In this document: piece after piece, positions 1 to 7,998 of the stretch
Numbering within the stretch: the stretch's first letter is position 1
Layout of the letters: each line of letters opens with the position of its first letter
Origin: Rhodococcus sp. (in: high G+C Gram-positive bacteria)
Lineage (GTDB): Bacteria; Actinomycetota; Actinomycetes; Mycobacteriales; Mycobacteriaceae
DNA length: 64,000 nucleotides
Direction of reading: 5' to 3'
Assembly (NCBI RefSeq): GCF_023264675.1
Contig: NZ_JAHFVG010000002.1
Span: 217,024 to 281,023 of the forward strand
Position numbers and translations under genes: made by a program
The notes under the pieces: model-generated
Database searches by the model: none
What the model saw: only the letters and a program-made list of their open reading frames with translations
What the model was told of the DNA's origin: nothing

Positions 1-732
1 ACATCGGCGTGGCTCAAAGAGCTGCGCCCCGAGCTCGATCTGATCCTGCTGATGGACCCGGACAATGCGCCGTGGGGACCGAAGCCCGACGAGTTCGTCG
101 TCGGGCGGGTTCTCGACGCGGCCGATCGTGCCGTTGCCGCGGGCGCCGGTGTGATCGTGTTGCCGTGCAACACTGCGAGTGTCACAGCGCTGGCTCATGT
201 GCGTGCGCACCTCGGTCCGTCGATCCCGGTGATCGGAACGGTACCGGCGATCAAACCTGCTGCTGCAGTGAGTGATCGAATCGCGATCTGGGCGACGGCG
301 GCGACCACTGCCAGTGCCTATCAGGCCCGGCTGATCGACGAGTTCGCGGTCGGTCGTGAGGTGACTCCGATTGCGTGCCACGGTCTGGCGGATTCGATCG
401 ATCGTGGTGATACGAAGGGAATTTCGAGGGCCATCGCCGCGGCGGCTGCTGCGACGCCTGCCGGGGTCGACGCCGTTGTGCTCGGATGTACGCACTACCC
501 GTTGGTGGCCGCGGAGATCGCATCGACGCTACCGGATGCCGTTACACTGTTCGACAGCGCCGAAGCCGTTGCACGCCAGACTCTTCGGCGCATCGATGCG
601 CTCGGTGACCGCCCGGTCGGATCAGGCCGGGTTTCGGTATTCCTCAGCGGCGTCGACGGTGCCCTGCCCGGCAGTGCGCTGGCGCACGCCGAGGGGCGAT
701 TACTGGCGAGCGAGCAGTCGATCCACCAGTGA
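1..732 (+). CDS. murI: glutamate racemase (MurI), 5' end cut by window edge
   Basis: Probably interconverts L- and D-glutamate for cell-wall synthesis. The frame is open from base 1, so the start codon and the N-terminal catalytic region lie outside the window. Both cysteine motifs of the Asp/Glu racemase fold are visible: PCNTAS at 163-180 and GCTHYPL at 484-504, spaced as in MurI. A PxGPKP segment near the N terminus and the FDSAEAVA segment near the C terminus also fit MurI better than hydantoin or aspartate racemases. The last 33 bases overlap the convergent tetR gene. A second, non-essential racemase of the same fold remains possible because the usual murI neighbours cannot be seen. Confidence 0.75.
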   Translation, partial: TSAWLKELRPELDLILLMDPDNAPWGPKPDEFVVGRVLDAADRAVAAGAGVIVLPCNTASVTALAHVRAHLGPSIPVIGTVPAIKPAAAVSDRIAIWATAATTASAYQARLIDEFAVGREVTPIACHGLADSIDRGDTKGISRAIAAAAAATPAGVDAVVLGCTHYPLVAAEIASTLPDAVTLFDSAEAVARQTLRRIDALGDRPVGSGRVSVFLSGVDGALPGSALAHAEGRLLASEQSIHQ

Positions 733-1266
733 CTGCGCATAGCTGACATCGGTTTCCGGTGTGCCGAAAAGGATCCGGAAATACAGTGGAGCGATGACGT
801 GATCCATGACGTCCTCGTGTGAGGGCGTCGATTCTCCTCGCTCGCGGGCGTGATCGAGGATTCGGTCGATCTGTATTTCACGCTTGTCCAGGCAATTGCT
901 CTTGCCCGAGTCGTTTGCCGTCGAACCGATCACGGTGCGCAGAAACGCGGTCTTTTCGGGCCGGGAGATGTCGGTGACGAGAAATGCGCACCAAACCTTG
1001 AGGTCACGGGTCAGATCCCCGGTGTGGGGTACGGGGGAATCGACGTTCAGAGCCTCGAGTGCAACTTCGGTGCGAAGGGTATCGAGATCTCCCCAACGCC
1101 GATAGACCGTGGTGGCCGCGACGCCGGCACGATCGGCGATCAACGGTATGGACAGAGCTTCGTTGTCCTCGCCGATCAGTTCCGTCACTGCACGGTGAAC
1201 ATCGGCTCGCACACGGGCGCTACGACCGCCGGGCCGCCGGGTCGCTGAGTGTTCGACGGTGGTCAT
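700..1266 (-). CDS. TetR-family transcriptional regulator
   Basis: A 188-aa DNA-binding repressor. The N-terminal helix-turn-helix is clear (IPLIADRAGVAATTVYRRW, about residues 40-58), followed by a variable ligand-binding half. It diverges from an MFS transporter gene, and the gap between them holds a 14-bp perfect palindrome, the usual arrangement of a TetR repressor controlling its own efflux pump. The 3' end runs 33 bases into the racemase gene on the other strand. The ligand cannot be told from sequence. Confidence 0.85.
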   Translation of the reverse strand: MTTVEHSATRRPGGRSARVRADVHRAVTELIGEDNEALSIPLIADRAGVAATTVYRRWGDLDTLRTEVALEALNVDSPVPHTGDLTRDLKVWCAFLVTDISRPEKTAFLRTVIGSTANDSGKSNCLDKREIQIDRILDHARERGESTPSHEDVMDHVIAPLYFRILFGTPETDVSYAQSLVDRLLARQ

Positions 1267-1288
1267 CCGACCATTATTGCAAACAAGT

Positions 1289-1302
1289 TGGCGTTAACGC
1301 CA
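1289..1302. promoter_or_regulatory. palindromic operator between tetR and MFS genes
   Basis: TGGCGTTAACGCCA is a perfect 14-bp palindrome 22 bp upstream of the tetR start and about 60 bp upstream of the MFS start. A related imperfect copy of its half-site, TTGCGTTAGCGA, lies at 1336-1347, close to the MFS ribosome binding site. The pair fits a TetR operator with two occupancy sites. Binding by this particular regulator is inferred from position only. Confidence 0.6.
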
Positions 1303-1361
1303 GAATCGGTCTATCGTTCTTTAAAGCAACGAAGATTGCGTTAGCGAACTGGGAGGCACCT

Positions 1362-2621
1362 GTGGTGAACACCGAGTCGACGAGAACCATTCCGTCGCCG
1401 GACTTTGTTTCTGCCCCGACCGGCAGGCGGTTGTCGTCGGCATCGGCGTTCTGGATCGTCGGAGCGACCTATCTCGTGGTGATGGCCTCGTCCGCAGCGC
1501 CGTCACCGCTGTATCCCGTGTATCAGGCAGAGTGGGGATTTTCGGCCACGATGCTGACCGTCGTATTCGCGGTGTACGCCGTGGCTCTGTTGGTGGCGTT
1601 GTTGACCGTGGGGAGCCTGTCGGACCATATCGGGCGCAAACCTATTCTGATCGCCGCGTTGGTGTTGCTCGTCGTCAGCCTGATTCTCTTCATCGTCGCC
1701 GACGGCGTTCCCGGGCTGATCGCAGCGCGCGTCATTCAGGGCCTGGCGGCCGGAACCGCGACCGGCGCGCTCAGTGCCGCGGTCATCGATCTACAACCCC
1801 ATGAATCCGCCGGCCCTCTGGTCAACAGTGTTGCTCCCTCGGTCGGGCTGGCGAGCGGTGCGCTCGGCGCAGGTCTACTCGTCCAACTCGCGCCGGCTCC
1901 GACGGTGCTCGTGTACGGACTGCTCATCGGCGCGGTACTGCTGCTGGCCGTTGCACTGTTGTTCGTTCCCGAAACGTCGGCGATGCGAACGGTGGAATCG
2001 CGGCGACACCTGGCGAAACTTCTGCTGCCGAGGGCAGCCTTTCCCACCGGCGCACGCGTGCCGTTTCTCATGCTCGTTCCCGCGCTGATCGCGACCTGGG
2101 CTCTCGGCGGATTTCACCTCTCGCTCGGACCCTCGATCATCAAGTCGGTCTTCGGAATCGACAATCACATCGTGGGCGGCCTGGAAATATTCGCTCTGTT
2201 CTTCTCCGGCGCCGTTGCTGCGGCGTTGGTTCGTAGTCGCCCGCCTCGCGCGGTGATGGTCAGCGGGGCAATCGTGCTCGCAGCAGGCGTCGCGACGTCT
2301 CTCGTCTCGATTGCGATTGCATCCGTCCCGCTGTATTTTCTCGGATCGGTCATCGCCGGATCGGGCTGGGGCAGTACCTTCCTCGGCGCAATGCGCACTC
2401 TCGGGGCCCTCGTGCCGGCTGACGAGCGCGGCAGCGTGTTCGCCACGACATTCGTTATCAGCTATCTGGCATTCAGTGTGCCTGCAGTGATCGGCGGCTT
2501 CGCGGTCCACACCTTCGGGTTGCAACCGACAGCGGTGGTGTACGGCAGTTTCGTGATCGTTCTGGCACTGCTGTCCTCGGCCGGATTCGCGATTGCATCT
2601 CGCCGCGAGCGTGCGCTGTAA
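1362..2621 (+). CDS. MFS transporter, probable drug/metabolite efflux
   Basis: A 419-aa major facilitator protein with about twelve hydrophobic segments. The MFS signature between helices 2 and 3 is visible (GSLSDHIGRKP), as is a long glycine/alanine-rich helix 4-5 region. The frame is open far upstream, but the start is set at GTG 1362 (or GTG 1365) because GGGAGG lies 5-10 bases before it and the upstream frame covers the divergent promoter. It is probably repressed by the adjacent TetR protein through the palindrome at 1289. The substrate is unknown; efflux is inferred from the TetR pairing. Confidence 0.85.
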   Translation: MVNTESTRTIPSPDFVSAPTGRRLSSASAFWIVGATYLVVMASSAAPSPLYPVYQAEWGFSATMLTVVFAVYAVALLVALLTVGSLSDHIGRKPILIAALVLLVVSLILFIVADGVPGLIAARVIQGLAAGTATGALSAAVIDLQPHESAGPLVNSVAPSVGLASGALGAGLLVQLAPAPTVLVYGLLIGAVLLLAVALLFVPETSAMRTVESRRHLAKLLLPRAAFPTGARVPFLMLVPALIATWALGGFHLSLGPSIIKSVFGIDNHIVGGLEIFALFFSGAVAAALVRSRPPRAVMVSGAIVLAAGVATSLVSIAIASVPLYFLGSVIAGSGWGSTFLGAMRTLGALVPADERGSVFATTFVISYLAFSVPAVIGGFAVHTFGLQPTAVVYGSFVIVLALLSSAGFAIASRRERAL

Positions 2622-2748
2622 AATTCTGCTGCCGAACAAGTCTCGACTCACGAAGCAAGTTCACAGGTTGTTCGAGGCTTCACCTCAGGCTACGGGAGCA
2701 TCGTGGATCCGGTAAGCAGAAGAACACTCGAAACCGGGAGCAGAGAAG

Positions 2749-3042
2749 ATGCGTAACTCGTTCAAGAAGGCCGTCGCCGTTGTTGCCGCTGTCGGAGCAG
2801 TCTCGATCGGCGGGGCATCGCTGGCCTCCGCTGCCACCACTGAGACGATCAGCGTTCCCGACGTCACCGGGTACTCCGCGCCTGCTGCGGTCGACGTACT
2901 GGAGAACGCGGGCTTCACCACCGTCGTCGTGTCCGGGCCCTATGCGCACGACGCGGACACGTCCGTGACACGCACGTCGCTTGCCGCAGGCGATACTGCC
3001 TCGGACACGACGCCGATCACTGTATTCGTCAACCCGTGGTGA
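2749..3042 (+). CDS. small secreted protein with one PASTA-like domain
   Basis: A 97-aa protein with a Sec signal peptide: a basic start (MRNSFKK), a hydrophobic core, and a likely cleavage site after ASLASA. The mature part of about 70 residues reads as a single PASTA repeat (VPDVTGYSAPAAVDVLENAGF at its start, TPITVFV at its end). PASTA domains are usually the external sensor of Ser/Thr kinases or penicillin-binding proteins and bind muropeptides; here there is no kinase or transpeptidase attached. A purine-rich GCAGAGAAG just before ATG serves as ribosome binding site. The role is unknown; a cell-envelope location is inferred. Confidence 0.7.
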   Translation: MRNSFKKAVAVVAAVGAVSIGGASLASAATTETISVPDVTGYSAPAAVDVLENAGFTTVVVSGPYAHDADTSVTRTSLAAGDTASDTTPITVFVNPW

Positions 3043-3077
3043 CTGTCCTCGTTCGTGCCTGCGCGTGAGGCGGGAGA

Positions 3078-4121
3078 TCAGAACTCGATGCGAACGTGAT
3101 CGCTGACAGGCCTGGCCTGGCACCCCAGGATCATCCCGTCGGCGATATCTTCCTCGTCGAGAATCTCCGAATTCTGCATGGCCACTTCACCGTCGAGGAT
3201 CGTGCACGCGCACGATCCGCACTCGCCCTCGCGGCACGAGTAGGGGACGGCGATGCCTTTCGCCAGCATGATCTCGACCAGTGTCTGCTGTCTCGGCCAC
3301 GCAAGTTCGTAGGATTCGCCGTCGAGTTCGACGGTGCACGCTGCTGCTGCGGCGGTGTCTTTCTCGCTGGGCTCGTCGGTCACGACGTCGGCGAACGGAT
3401 CGCCCGCGAGCGAGACGAAGACTTCGCTGTGCACGCGATTGCGCGGAAATCCACTGGAGGCGAGCGCTTTGTGGACGCCGTCCATGAACGGGCCTGGCCC
3501 ACACATGAATGCGCTGTGCGTCCGGTACGGCTGGGCGACGGTGGCCAACTGGTCGACTGCCGGGATCCCCTGTAGTGACTCCAGCCAATGTACGACGGTG
3601 AGCCGGCGAGGATATTCGGCAGCAAGAGAACGTAATTCGTCGGCGAAGATGACCGATCGCTCGTCGCGATTGGCGTAGAAGAGCGTGATCGCGCCGACCC
3701 CCACGCTCAGCGCCGACTTGAGGATCGACATCACAGGCGTTATCCCCGACCCGGCGGCGAACAGTAGGAAGTCGTCGTCGAGGTCGGGTGGCGTAAATCG
3801 TCCCGAGGGCGGCAAAACCTCGATGACATCACCGGTCGTGACGTTGTCGCATACCCAATTCGAGCCGTAGCCGTCGGACGTTCTCTTGACGGTTACCTTC
3901 GGCGGTTCGCCTCGGTGGGGAGAACTGGCCAGCGAGTAGCACCGCGCCACCGATCCCGTCCGCTCGCTCGGAATCCGCAACGTGAGGAATTGGCCGGGAC
4001 GGTAGTCGAACTCTTCGGGCACGTCGAAAACGATGGACCGCGCATCGGCAGTTTCCTCGACGACTTCGGCTACGGTGAGCAGCACGGATCGTGAGCCGTG
4101 CTGCTCGTCGGCTGTGGGCAT
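3078..4121 (-). CDS. kshB: 3-ketosteroid-9-alpha-hydroxylase reductase component (KshB)
   Basis: A 347-aa iron-sulfur flavoprotein that passes electrons from NADH to the Rieske oxygenase KshA, which hydroxylates C9 of steroid ring intermediates in cholesterol breakdown. Domain order is FAD binding (ARCYSLAS), NAD binding (AAGSGITPVMSI, CGPGPFM) and a C-terminal plant-type [2Fe-2S] domain with CREGECGSCAC and a distant cysteine (LGCQA). Length and order match KshB/Hmp reductases. No kshA is in the window. A KstR-type box 23 bp before the start (4145-4158) strongly favours the steroid role over phenylacetate or other oxygenase reductases of the same architecture. Confidence 0.87.
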   Translation of the reverse strand: MPTADEQHGSRSVLLTVAEVVEETADARSIVFDVPEEFDYRPGQFLTLRIPSERTGSVARCYSLASSPHRGEPPKVTVKRTSDGYGSNWVCDNVTTGDVIEVLPPSGRFTPPDLDDDFLLFAAGSGITPVMSILKSALSVGVGAITLFYANRDERSVIFADELRSLAAEYPRRLTVVHWLESLQGIPAVDQLATVAQPYRTHSAFMCGPGPFMDGVHKALASSGFPRNRVHSEVFVSLAGDPFADVVTDEPSEKDTAAAAACTVELDGESYELAWPRQQTLVEIMLAKGIAVPYSCREGECGSCACTILDGEVAMQNSEILDEEDIADGMILGCQARPVSDHVRIEF

Positions 4122-4144
4122 CTGGCGGCGTCCTCTCCGTAAAC

Positions 4145-4158
4145 TGGAACGCGTTCTA
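4145..4158. promoter_or_regulatory. KstR-type operator upstream of kshB
   Basis: TGGAACGCGTTCTA matches the published KstR consensus TnnAACnnGTTnnA at every fixed position. It ends 23 bp before the kshB start codon, in the 83-bp gap after the rraA-like gene. KstR is the TetR repressor of the cholesterol regulon in mycobacteria and rhodococci, relieved by steroid CoA thioesters. The regulator itself is not in this window. Confidence 0.8.
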
Positions 4159-4204
4159 GTTTGTCAGAGCGCTCTCGATCTGTCGAGGACGAGCCGAGAG
4201 GCGG

Positions 4205-4876
4205 TCATGCGTCGACGGTGAGGCCCTTCGCCTCCAATACTGCACCAAGGCCACTGACCTGGATCGGCGTTTCGCCGCGCTTGTAGCGCTCGATGTACTC
4301 CGCTTCGGCTGCGTCCCGTTCACGGCAGGCTTCGATTGCCGAGCGGACCTCTTCGCGGCGAGTGAGCACGACGCCGTCACAGTCTCCCTTGATCACATCG
4401 CCCGGATGGACGAGCTGACCACCGAAGACCAGCGGCTGATTGATCGGTCCGAGAGATTCCTTGACGGTTCCCTGGATGGACAGGAACTTACTGAACACAG
4501 GAAATCCCAGGTCCCGGATCTCGCGGGAGTCGCGTACACCGCCGTCGGTGACGAGAGCCGAGATACCCCGTGCAACACAGGCGTTGGCGAGCACATCCCC
4601 GAACTGGCCTGCGGGCTGGTCGCCCGACGAGACGATCAGTACGTCGCCCGGTTTGGCGTAACTGATTGCGACCTGCAGCATGATGTTGTCGCGAGGATGG
4701 CACACAACCGTGAATGCCGATCCACAAAATTTCATGTCGCGGTCGAGCGGCTTGATGCCGGAGTCGAATGCACCGGAACGGCCCTGCGCCTCGTGAATGG
4801 TTGCGGCGGAGAACGTTCCGAGTTCTGCGATCAGAGCCGAGTCTGCGCGATCGATCTTGGTGGTGACGTGAACCAT
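4205..4876 (-). CDS. RraA-like / 4-hydroxy-4-methyl-2-oxoglutarate (HMG/CHA-type) aldolase
   Basis: A 223-aa member of the RraA fold. The active-site pattern of class II pyruvate aldolases of this family is present: a glycine-rich loop (VSSGDQPAGQFGDVLANACVA) and TDGGVRDSREI, whose Arg-Asp pair binds the substrate and the divalent metal. Such enzymes split 4-hydroxy-4-methyl- or 4-carboxy-4-hydroxy-2-oxoacids to pyruvate and a second oxoacid, and often decarboxylate oxaloacetate. It lies 9 bases downstream of an aminotransferase gene on the same strand, so the pair may convert an amino acid to a 2-oxoacid and then cleave it. The exact substrate is unknown. Confidence 0.7.
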   Translation of the reverse strand: MVHVTTKIDRADSALIAELGTFSAATIHEAQGRSGAFDSGIKPLDRDMKFCGSAFTVVCHPRDNIMLQVAISYAKPGDVLIVSSGDQPAGQFGDVLANACVARGISALVTDGGVRDSREIRDLGFPVFSKFLSIQGTVKESLGPINQPLVFGGQLVHPGDVIKGDCDGVVLTRREEVRSAIEACRERDAAEAEYIERYKRGETPIQVSGLGAVLEAKGLTVDA

Positions 4877-4885
4877 GAGGTGTCC

Positions 4886-6097
4886 TTATCGAGTGAGTGA
4901 GGAAATGGCCGACGAGATGCTCGCTGCCGCCGAACGCAGCACATCTTCTGACGTCGCGAACGAGACACGGAAGTAGCCGTCGGCGCCGTAGGCGGATCCC
5001 TGGATCGTGGCGACGGATGCATGATCCAAGAGGTAGAGCACCACATCCTGGTCGCCCGTCAACACTGTTCCCTCGGGTGTGCGCGAGCCGATCAGTGACC
5101 GGCACCCGACGAAGAGGTAGAAGGCCCCGTGCGGGAGGACCGGCTCCAAGCCGTCGATCGCGTCGAGGAGTCCGAACGTCACGTCGCGGCGGTGTCGGTA
5201 GCTTGCCACCGATTCGGTGACGAAGCTCTGGTCGCCGGTGAGTGCTTCGGCGGCAGCGGCCTGACTGATCGACGATGGGCACGACGAAGATTGCGACTGC
5301 AGCTTGTTGATCGCACCGATCAGTTCGGGGTTGCCCGTTCCATAGCCGAGTCGCCATCCCGTCATGGCGTACGCCTTCGAGACCCCGTTGGTGAGGAACA
5401 CGCGATCCTGAAGATGGGGCGCGACGGACAGCAGGTTCGGGGTCGGGGTGTCGAGGTAGCTGATCTCGTCGTAGATCTCGTCGGAGAGCACGTCGACGTG
5501 CGGGTGACGGTCGAGAACTTCGGCGAGCGCGATCAACTGATCGGCGCTGTAGACCGCCCCGGTCGGGTTCGACGGAGTGTTGAGAATTACCCATCGCGTG
5601 TTTGTGCTGATCGCCGCTTCGAGGCGCTCGGGAGTCAGCAGGAAGTTGTCGACCTCCGGGCACTGCACGATGATCGCGGTGCCGTCGTGTGCCTCGACCA
5701 TGTCCGGATAGGACACCCAATAGGGCGCGGGGACGATGACTTCGACGCCGGTCTCCACCGTCGCCATCAGTGCAAGGAAGATGACCTGCTTGGCGCCGCC
5801 GCCGATGGTGATGCGATCGGACTCGTAATCGAGGCCGGTCTTGGCACGCACCCGCTTGGTGATGGCATCGCGCAAAGCCGGAATGCCGTTGACCGGAGTG
5901 TATTTGGTGAGACCACCGTTCATCGCCTCGATTGCGGAGGCTTTGATGTGAGCGGGGGTGTCGAAATCCGGTTCACCGACCGTCAAATCGAGGATCTGCC
6001 TTCCTCCGGCCTTCAGTTCTCGGACACGCTGGGCGGCAGCGACACTGGGTGACTCGCGCATGCGGGTGACGCGTGCTGCGAGAGCGGCGGACGACAT
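4886..6097 (-). CDS. class I/II pyridoxal-phosphate aminotransferase (aspartate aminotransferase-like)
   Basis: A 403-aa fold-type I aminotransferase. The PLP lysine lies in SKAYAMTGWRLGYGTG; NTPSNPTGAV and the C-terminal arginine region (FRVSFATS) complete the aspartate-aminotransferase subgroup pattern. AGGTCCC just before the ATG on the minus strand gives a good ribosome binding site. The next gene downstream, an RraA-type aldolase, starts 9 bases after its stop, suggesting a two-gene unit. A short inverted repeat at 6128-6142 lies in the promoter region. The amino donor is not predictable. Confidence 0.8.
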   Translation of the reverse strand: MSSAALAARVTRMRESPSVAAAQRVRELKAGGRQILDLTVGEPDFDTPAHIKASAIEAMNGGLTKYTPVNGIPALRDAITKRVRAKTGLDYESDRITIGGGAKQVIFLALMATVETGVEVIVPAPYWVSYPDMVEAHDGTAIIVQCPEVDNFLLTPERLEAAISTNTRWVILNTPSNPTGAVYSADQLIALAEVLDRHPHVDVLSDEIYDEISYLDTPTPNLLSVAPHLQDRVFLTNGVSKAYAMTGWRLGYGTGNPELIGAINKLQSQSSSCPSSISQAAAAEALTGDQSFVTESVASYRHRRDVTFGLLDAIDGLEPVLPHGAFYLFVGCRSLIGSRTPEGTVLTGDQDVVLYLLDHASVATIQGSAYGADGYFRVSFATSEDVLRSAAASISSAISSLTR

Positions 6098-6127
6098 GGG
6101 ACCTCCAGGGGAGAAAAAAGAGTGTTT

Positions 6128-6142
6128 CCACTATTCTAGTGG
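6128..6142. promoter_or_regulatory. short inverted repeat before the aminotransferase gene
   Basis: CCACT-N5-AGTGG, an A+T-richer interruption in the 107-bp gap between the alcohol dehydrogenase gene and the aminotransferase gene, about 30 bp from the aminotransferase start. It could be an operator or part of the promoter. The arms are only 5 bp, so chance is not excluded. Confidence 0.3.
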
Positions 6143-6204
6143 CGAATTGTGTTGCGACCGAGATGAATAAGCACTGGCGTCATCGGGAACGGCGATGACC
6201 TTCT

Positions 6205-7239
6205 TCAGAATTCCAGCAGAACTTTGCCCGAGTGCGCCGAGTCCTTGGCTACTGCAAATGCTTCGAGGGCGTCGGTGACCGGATAGGTATGAGTGACCAC
6301 CGCTCGGGCATCGAGCGACCCGTCTGCCAGCGCCGCGAGTACGTCGTCGATTTCGGAATTGAAGCGGAACGACCCGGTCAGCTCCAGTTCTCGTGTGATC
6401 ACCAGAGAGAGGGGAGCGGGCTGCATGCCGGTCGGCAGGAGCCCGAGCAAGACCACACGTCCACCGCGGGTTGCTCCGCGGATCGCGGATTCGAGACCGA
6501 ACCGGTTGCCTGAGCATTCGACGACGACGTCGGCGTCGATCGCAGCGATGGCATCGGAGTCGGCGGCATCGAGGGTGCTTGTCGCCCCCATCTTTTCGGC
6601 GATCGATCTGGGAAACGGGTGTAGGTCCACTGCCGTGATCGACTCGGCTCCGGCGCGTTTCAGCACGGCGACGACAAGAGCGCCGATGGGGCCGCAGCCG
6701 ACCACAAGAGCCTTCTTGCCTGCGACGTCACCGGCACGCCCGACTGCGTGCCACGCCACCGCCGCCGGTTCGGCGATGGCCGCGGTCACGAAATCGAGGC
6801 CATCGGGAAGCGGCCGCAACATACGTGAGGGGAGAACGGAGTGCGTGGCAAATGCGCCCTCGGTGTGCGGAAAGTGCGCGGCGCTTCCCAAATAGGTGCA
6901 CCCGGGGGACAGATTCGGGCGATCCTCAGGATGGCGAGTGGTTCCGGAGCGTGGGGTCGCCGGATGGACGGCGACCCGTGCCCCCGCCGGAGGACCGGAG
7001 CCGTCGGCGGCAGCGGTCAGCACGGTCCCGACGACCTCGTGACCCAGGAGCATCGGTGCCTTCAGGATCGATTCGCCCGCAGCTCCGTGCGTCCAGTAAT
7101 GCAGGTCCGAGCCGCAGATTCCGCCGTACGCTACCTCGACCACGGCTTCGTCGGTCTTCGGGGCAGGGACTACGACCTGCTCGATCCGAAGATCGTCCGC
7201 CGCGTGAGCGACCACTCCGAGTATCGCGGCCTCAGTCAT
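6205..7239 (-). CDS. zinc-dependent alcohol/polyol dehydrogenase (L-idonate/sorbitol dehydrogenase-like)
   Basis: A 344-aa medium-chain dehydrogenase. The catalytic zinc region (GGICGSDLHYW, GHEVVG) and the Rossmann GCGPIGALV motif are present. The GICGSDLHYW form and the sequence around it are typical of L-idonate 5-dehydrogenase and other polyol dehydrogenases. The structural-zinc lobe looks reduced: only one cysteine is seen in the PNLSPGCTYLG stretch, as in idonate dehydrogenases. The start at 7239 is chosen because ATGACTGA overlaps the stop of the preceding SDR gene by 8 bases, indicating translational coupling; a 24-nt longer frame exists but would lie inside the SDR. Last gene of the pxp-MFS-SDR run. 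Confidence 0.75.
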   Translation of the reverse strand: MTEAAILGVVAHAADDLRIEQVVVPAPKTDEAVVEVAYGGICGSDLHYWTHGAAGESILKAPMLLGHEVVGTVLTAAADGSGPPAGARVAVHPATPRSGTTRHPEDRPNLSPGCTYLGSAAHFPHTEGAFATHSVLPSRMLRPLPDGLDFVTAAIAEPAAVAWHAVGRAGDVAGKKALVVGCGPIGALVVAVLKRAGAESITAVDLHPFPRSIAEKMGATSTLDAADSDAIAAIDADVVVECSGNRFGLESAIRGATRGGRVVLLGLLPTGMQPAPLSLVITRELELTGSFRFNSEIDDVLAALADGSLDARAVVTHTYPVTDALEAFAVAKDSAHSGKVLLEF

Positions 7240-7987
7240 TGCGTCGCACGAAGTCGAGGCCACCGGGAACCTGGAACGTGGGCATGATCTCCATCAGTCC
7301 CATGTTCACGTGGCGTGGGGCGTCGATGGCGAACTCGATGGCGTCGGCGATGTCCTTTGTGGTGATGGACTCGAAACCCTCGTAGAAGGTGTCCCACGCC
7401 TCCTTCATCGCCTCCGGAGTACCGCCGAGGTTGCGGCCGAAGATCTCGGTCTCGACGCGACCCGGGCAGATCTCGGTGACGCGAATGCGCTTGCCCTTGG
7501 TGTCGTTGCGCAACTGTCGCGAAATTTGATGCACTGCAGCCTTTGTCGCGTGATAGGCGGTGTGCCCGTAAAAGTTGTAGAGCCCGGCGATCGAGCTGAT
7601 GTTCACGACGTGGCCGAGATCGCGATCCACCATTCCTGGGAGCAACAGTCGGCAGAGGTGAAGGACGGCCCGAAGATTGACGTCGACCATGGCGTCGACC
7701 GCGTCCTCGGTTGCATCGAGGATGTTGCCGGTCGCGGACACTCCTGCGTTGTTGATCAGGATGTCGATCTCCAACCCCGCCACGGCCTCGGTGAGCGCGG
7801 CGGTATCGGTGATGTCGACGGCCAGCGGAATCATCCCGGTGCGTTCGGCGACATCGTCGAGCTTGTCCTTGTTGCGTGCAAGGCCGTAGACCGTGATCCC
7901 GCGTTTGGTGAGAAGTTCGGTTGCGGCAGAGCCCATTCCGGTGTTGGCGCCGGTGACCAGGGCAGTGCGGTAATCGTTGAATGGCAT
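7232..7987 (-). CDS. short-chain dehydrogenase/reductase (SDR)
   Basis: A 251-aa classical SDR that oxidises or reduces an alcohol/ketone with NAD(P). Motifs: cofactor loop TGANTGMG, NNAG in INNAGVS, catalytic Ser in ISSIAG, and YHATK for the Tyr-Lys pair. The frame is open upstream into the MFS gene, but ATG 7987 has AAGGA 5-9 bases ahead and sits 11 bases after the MFS stop. It overlaps the downstream alcohol dehydrogenase by 8 bases, so the two redox enzymes are probably made together and may act on successive steps. Substrate unknown. Confidence 0.8.
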   Translation of the reverse strand: MPFNDYRTALVTGANTGMGSAATELLTKRGITVYGLARNKDKLDDVAERTGMIPLAVDITDTAALTEAVAGLEIDILINNAGVSATGNILDATEDAVDAMVDVNLRAVLHLCRLLLPGMVDRDLGHVVNISSIAGLYNFYGHTAYHATKAAVHQISRQLRNDTKGKRIRVTEICPGRVETEIFGRNLGGTPEAMKEAWDTFYEGFESITTKDIADAIEFAIDAPRHVNMGLMEIMPTFQVPGGLDFVRRND

Positions 7988-7998
7988 GACGAAGATCC

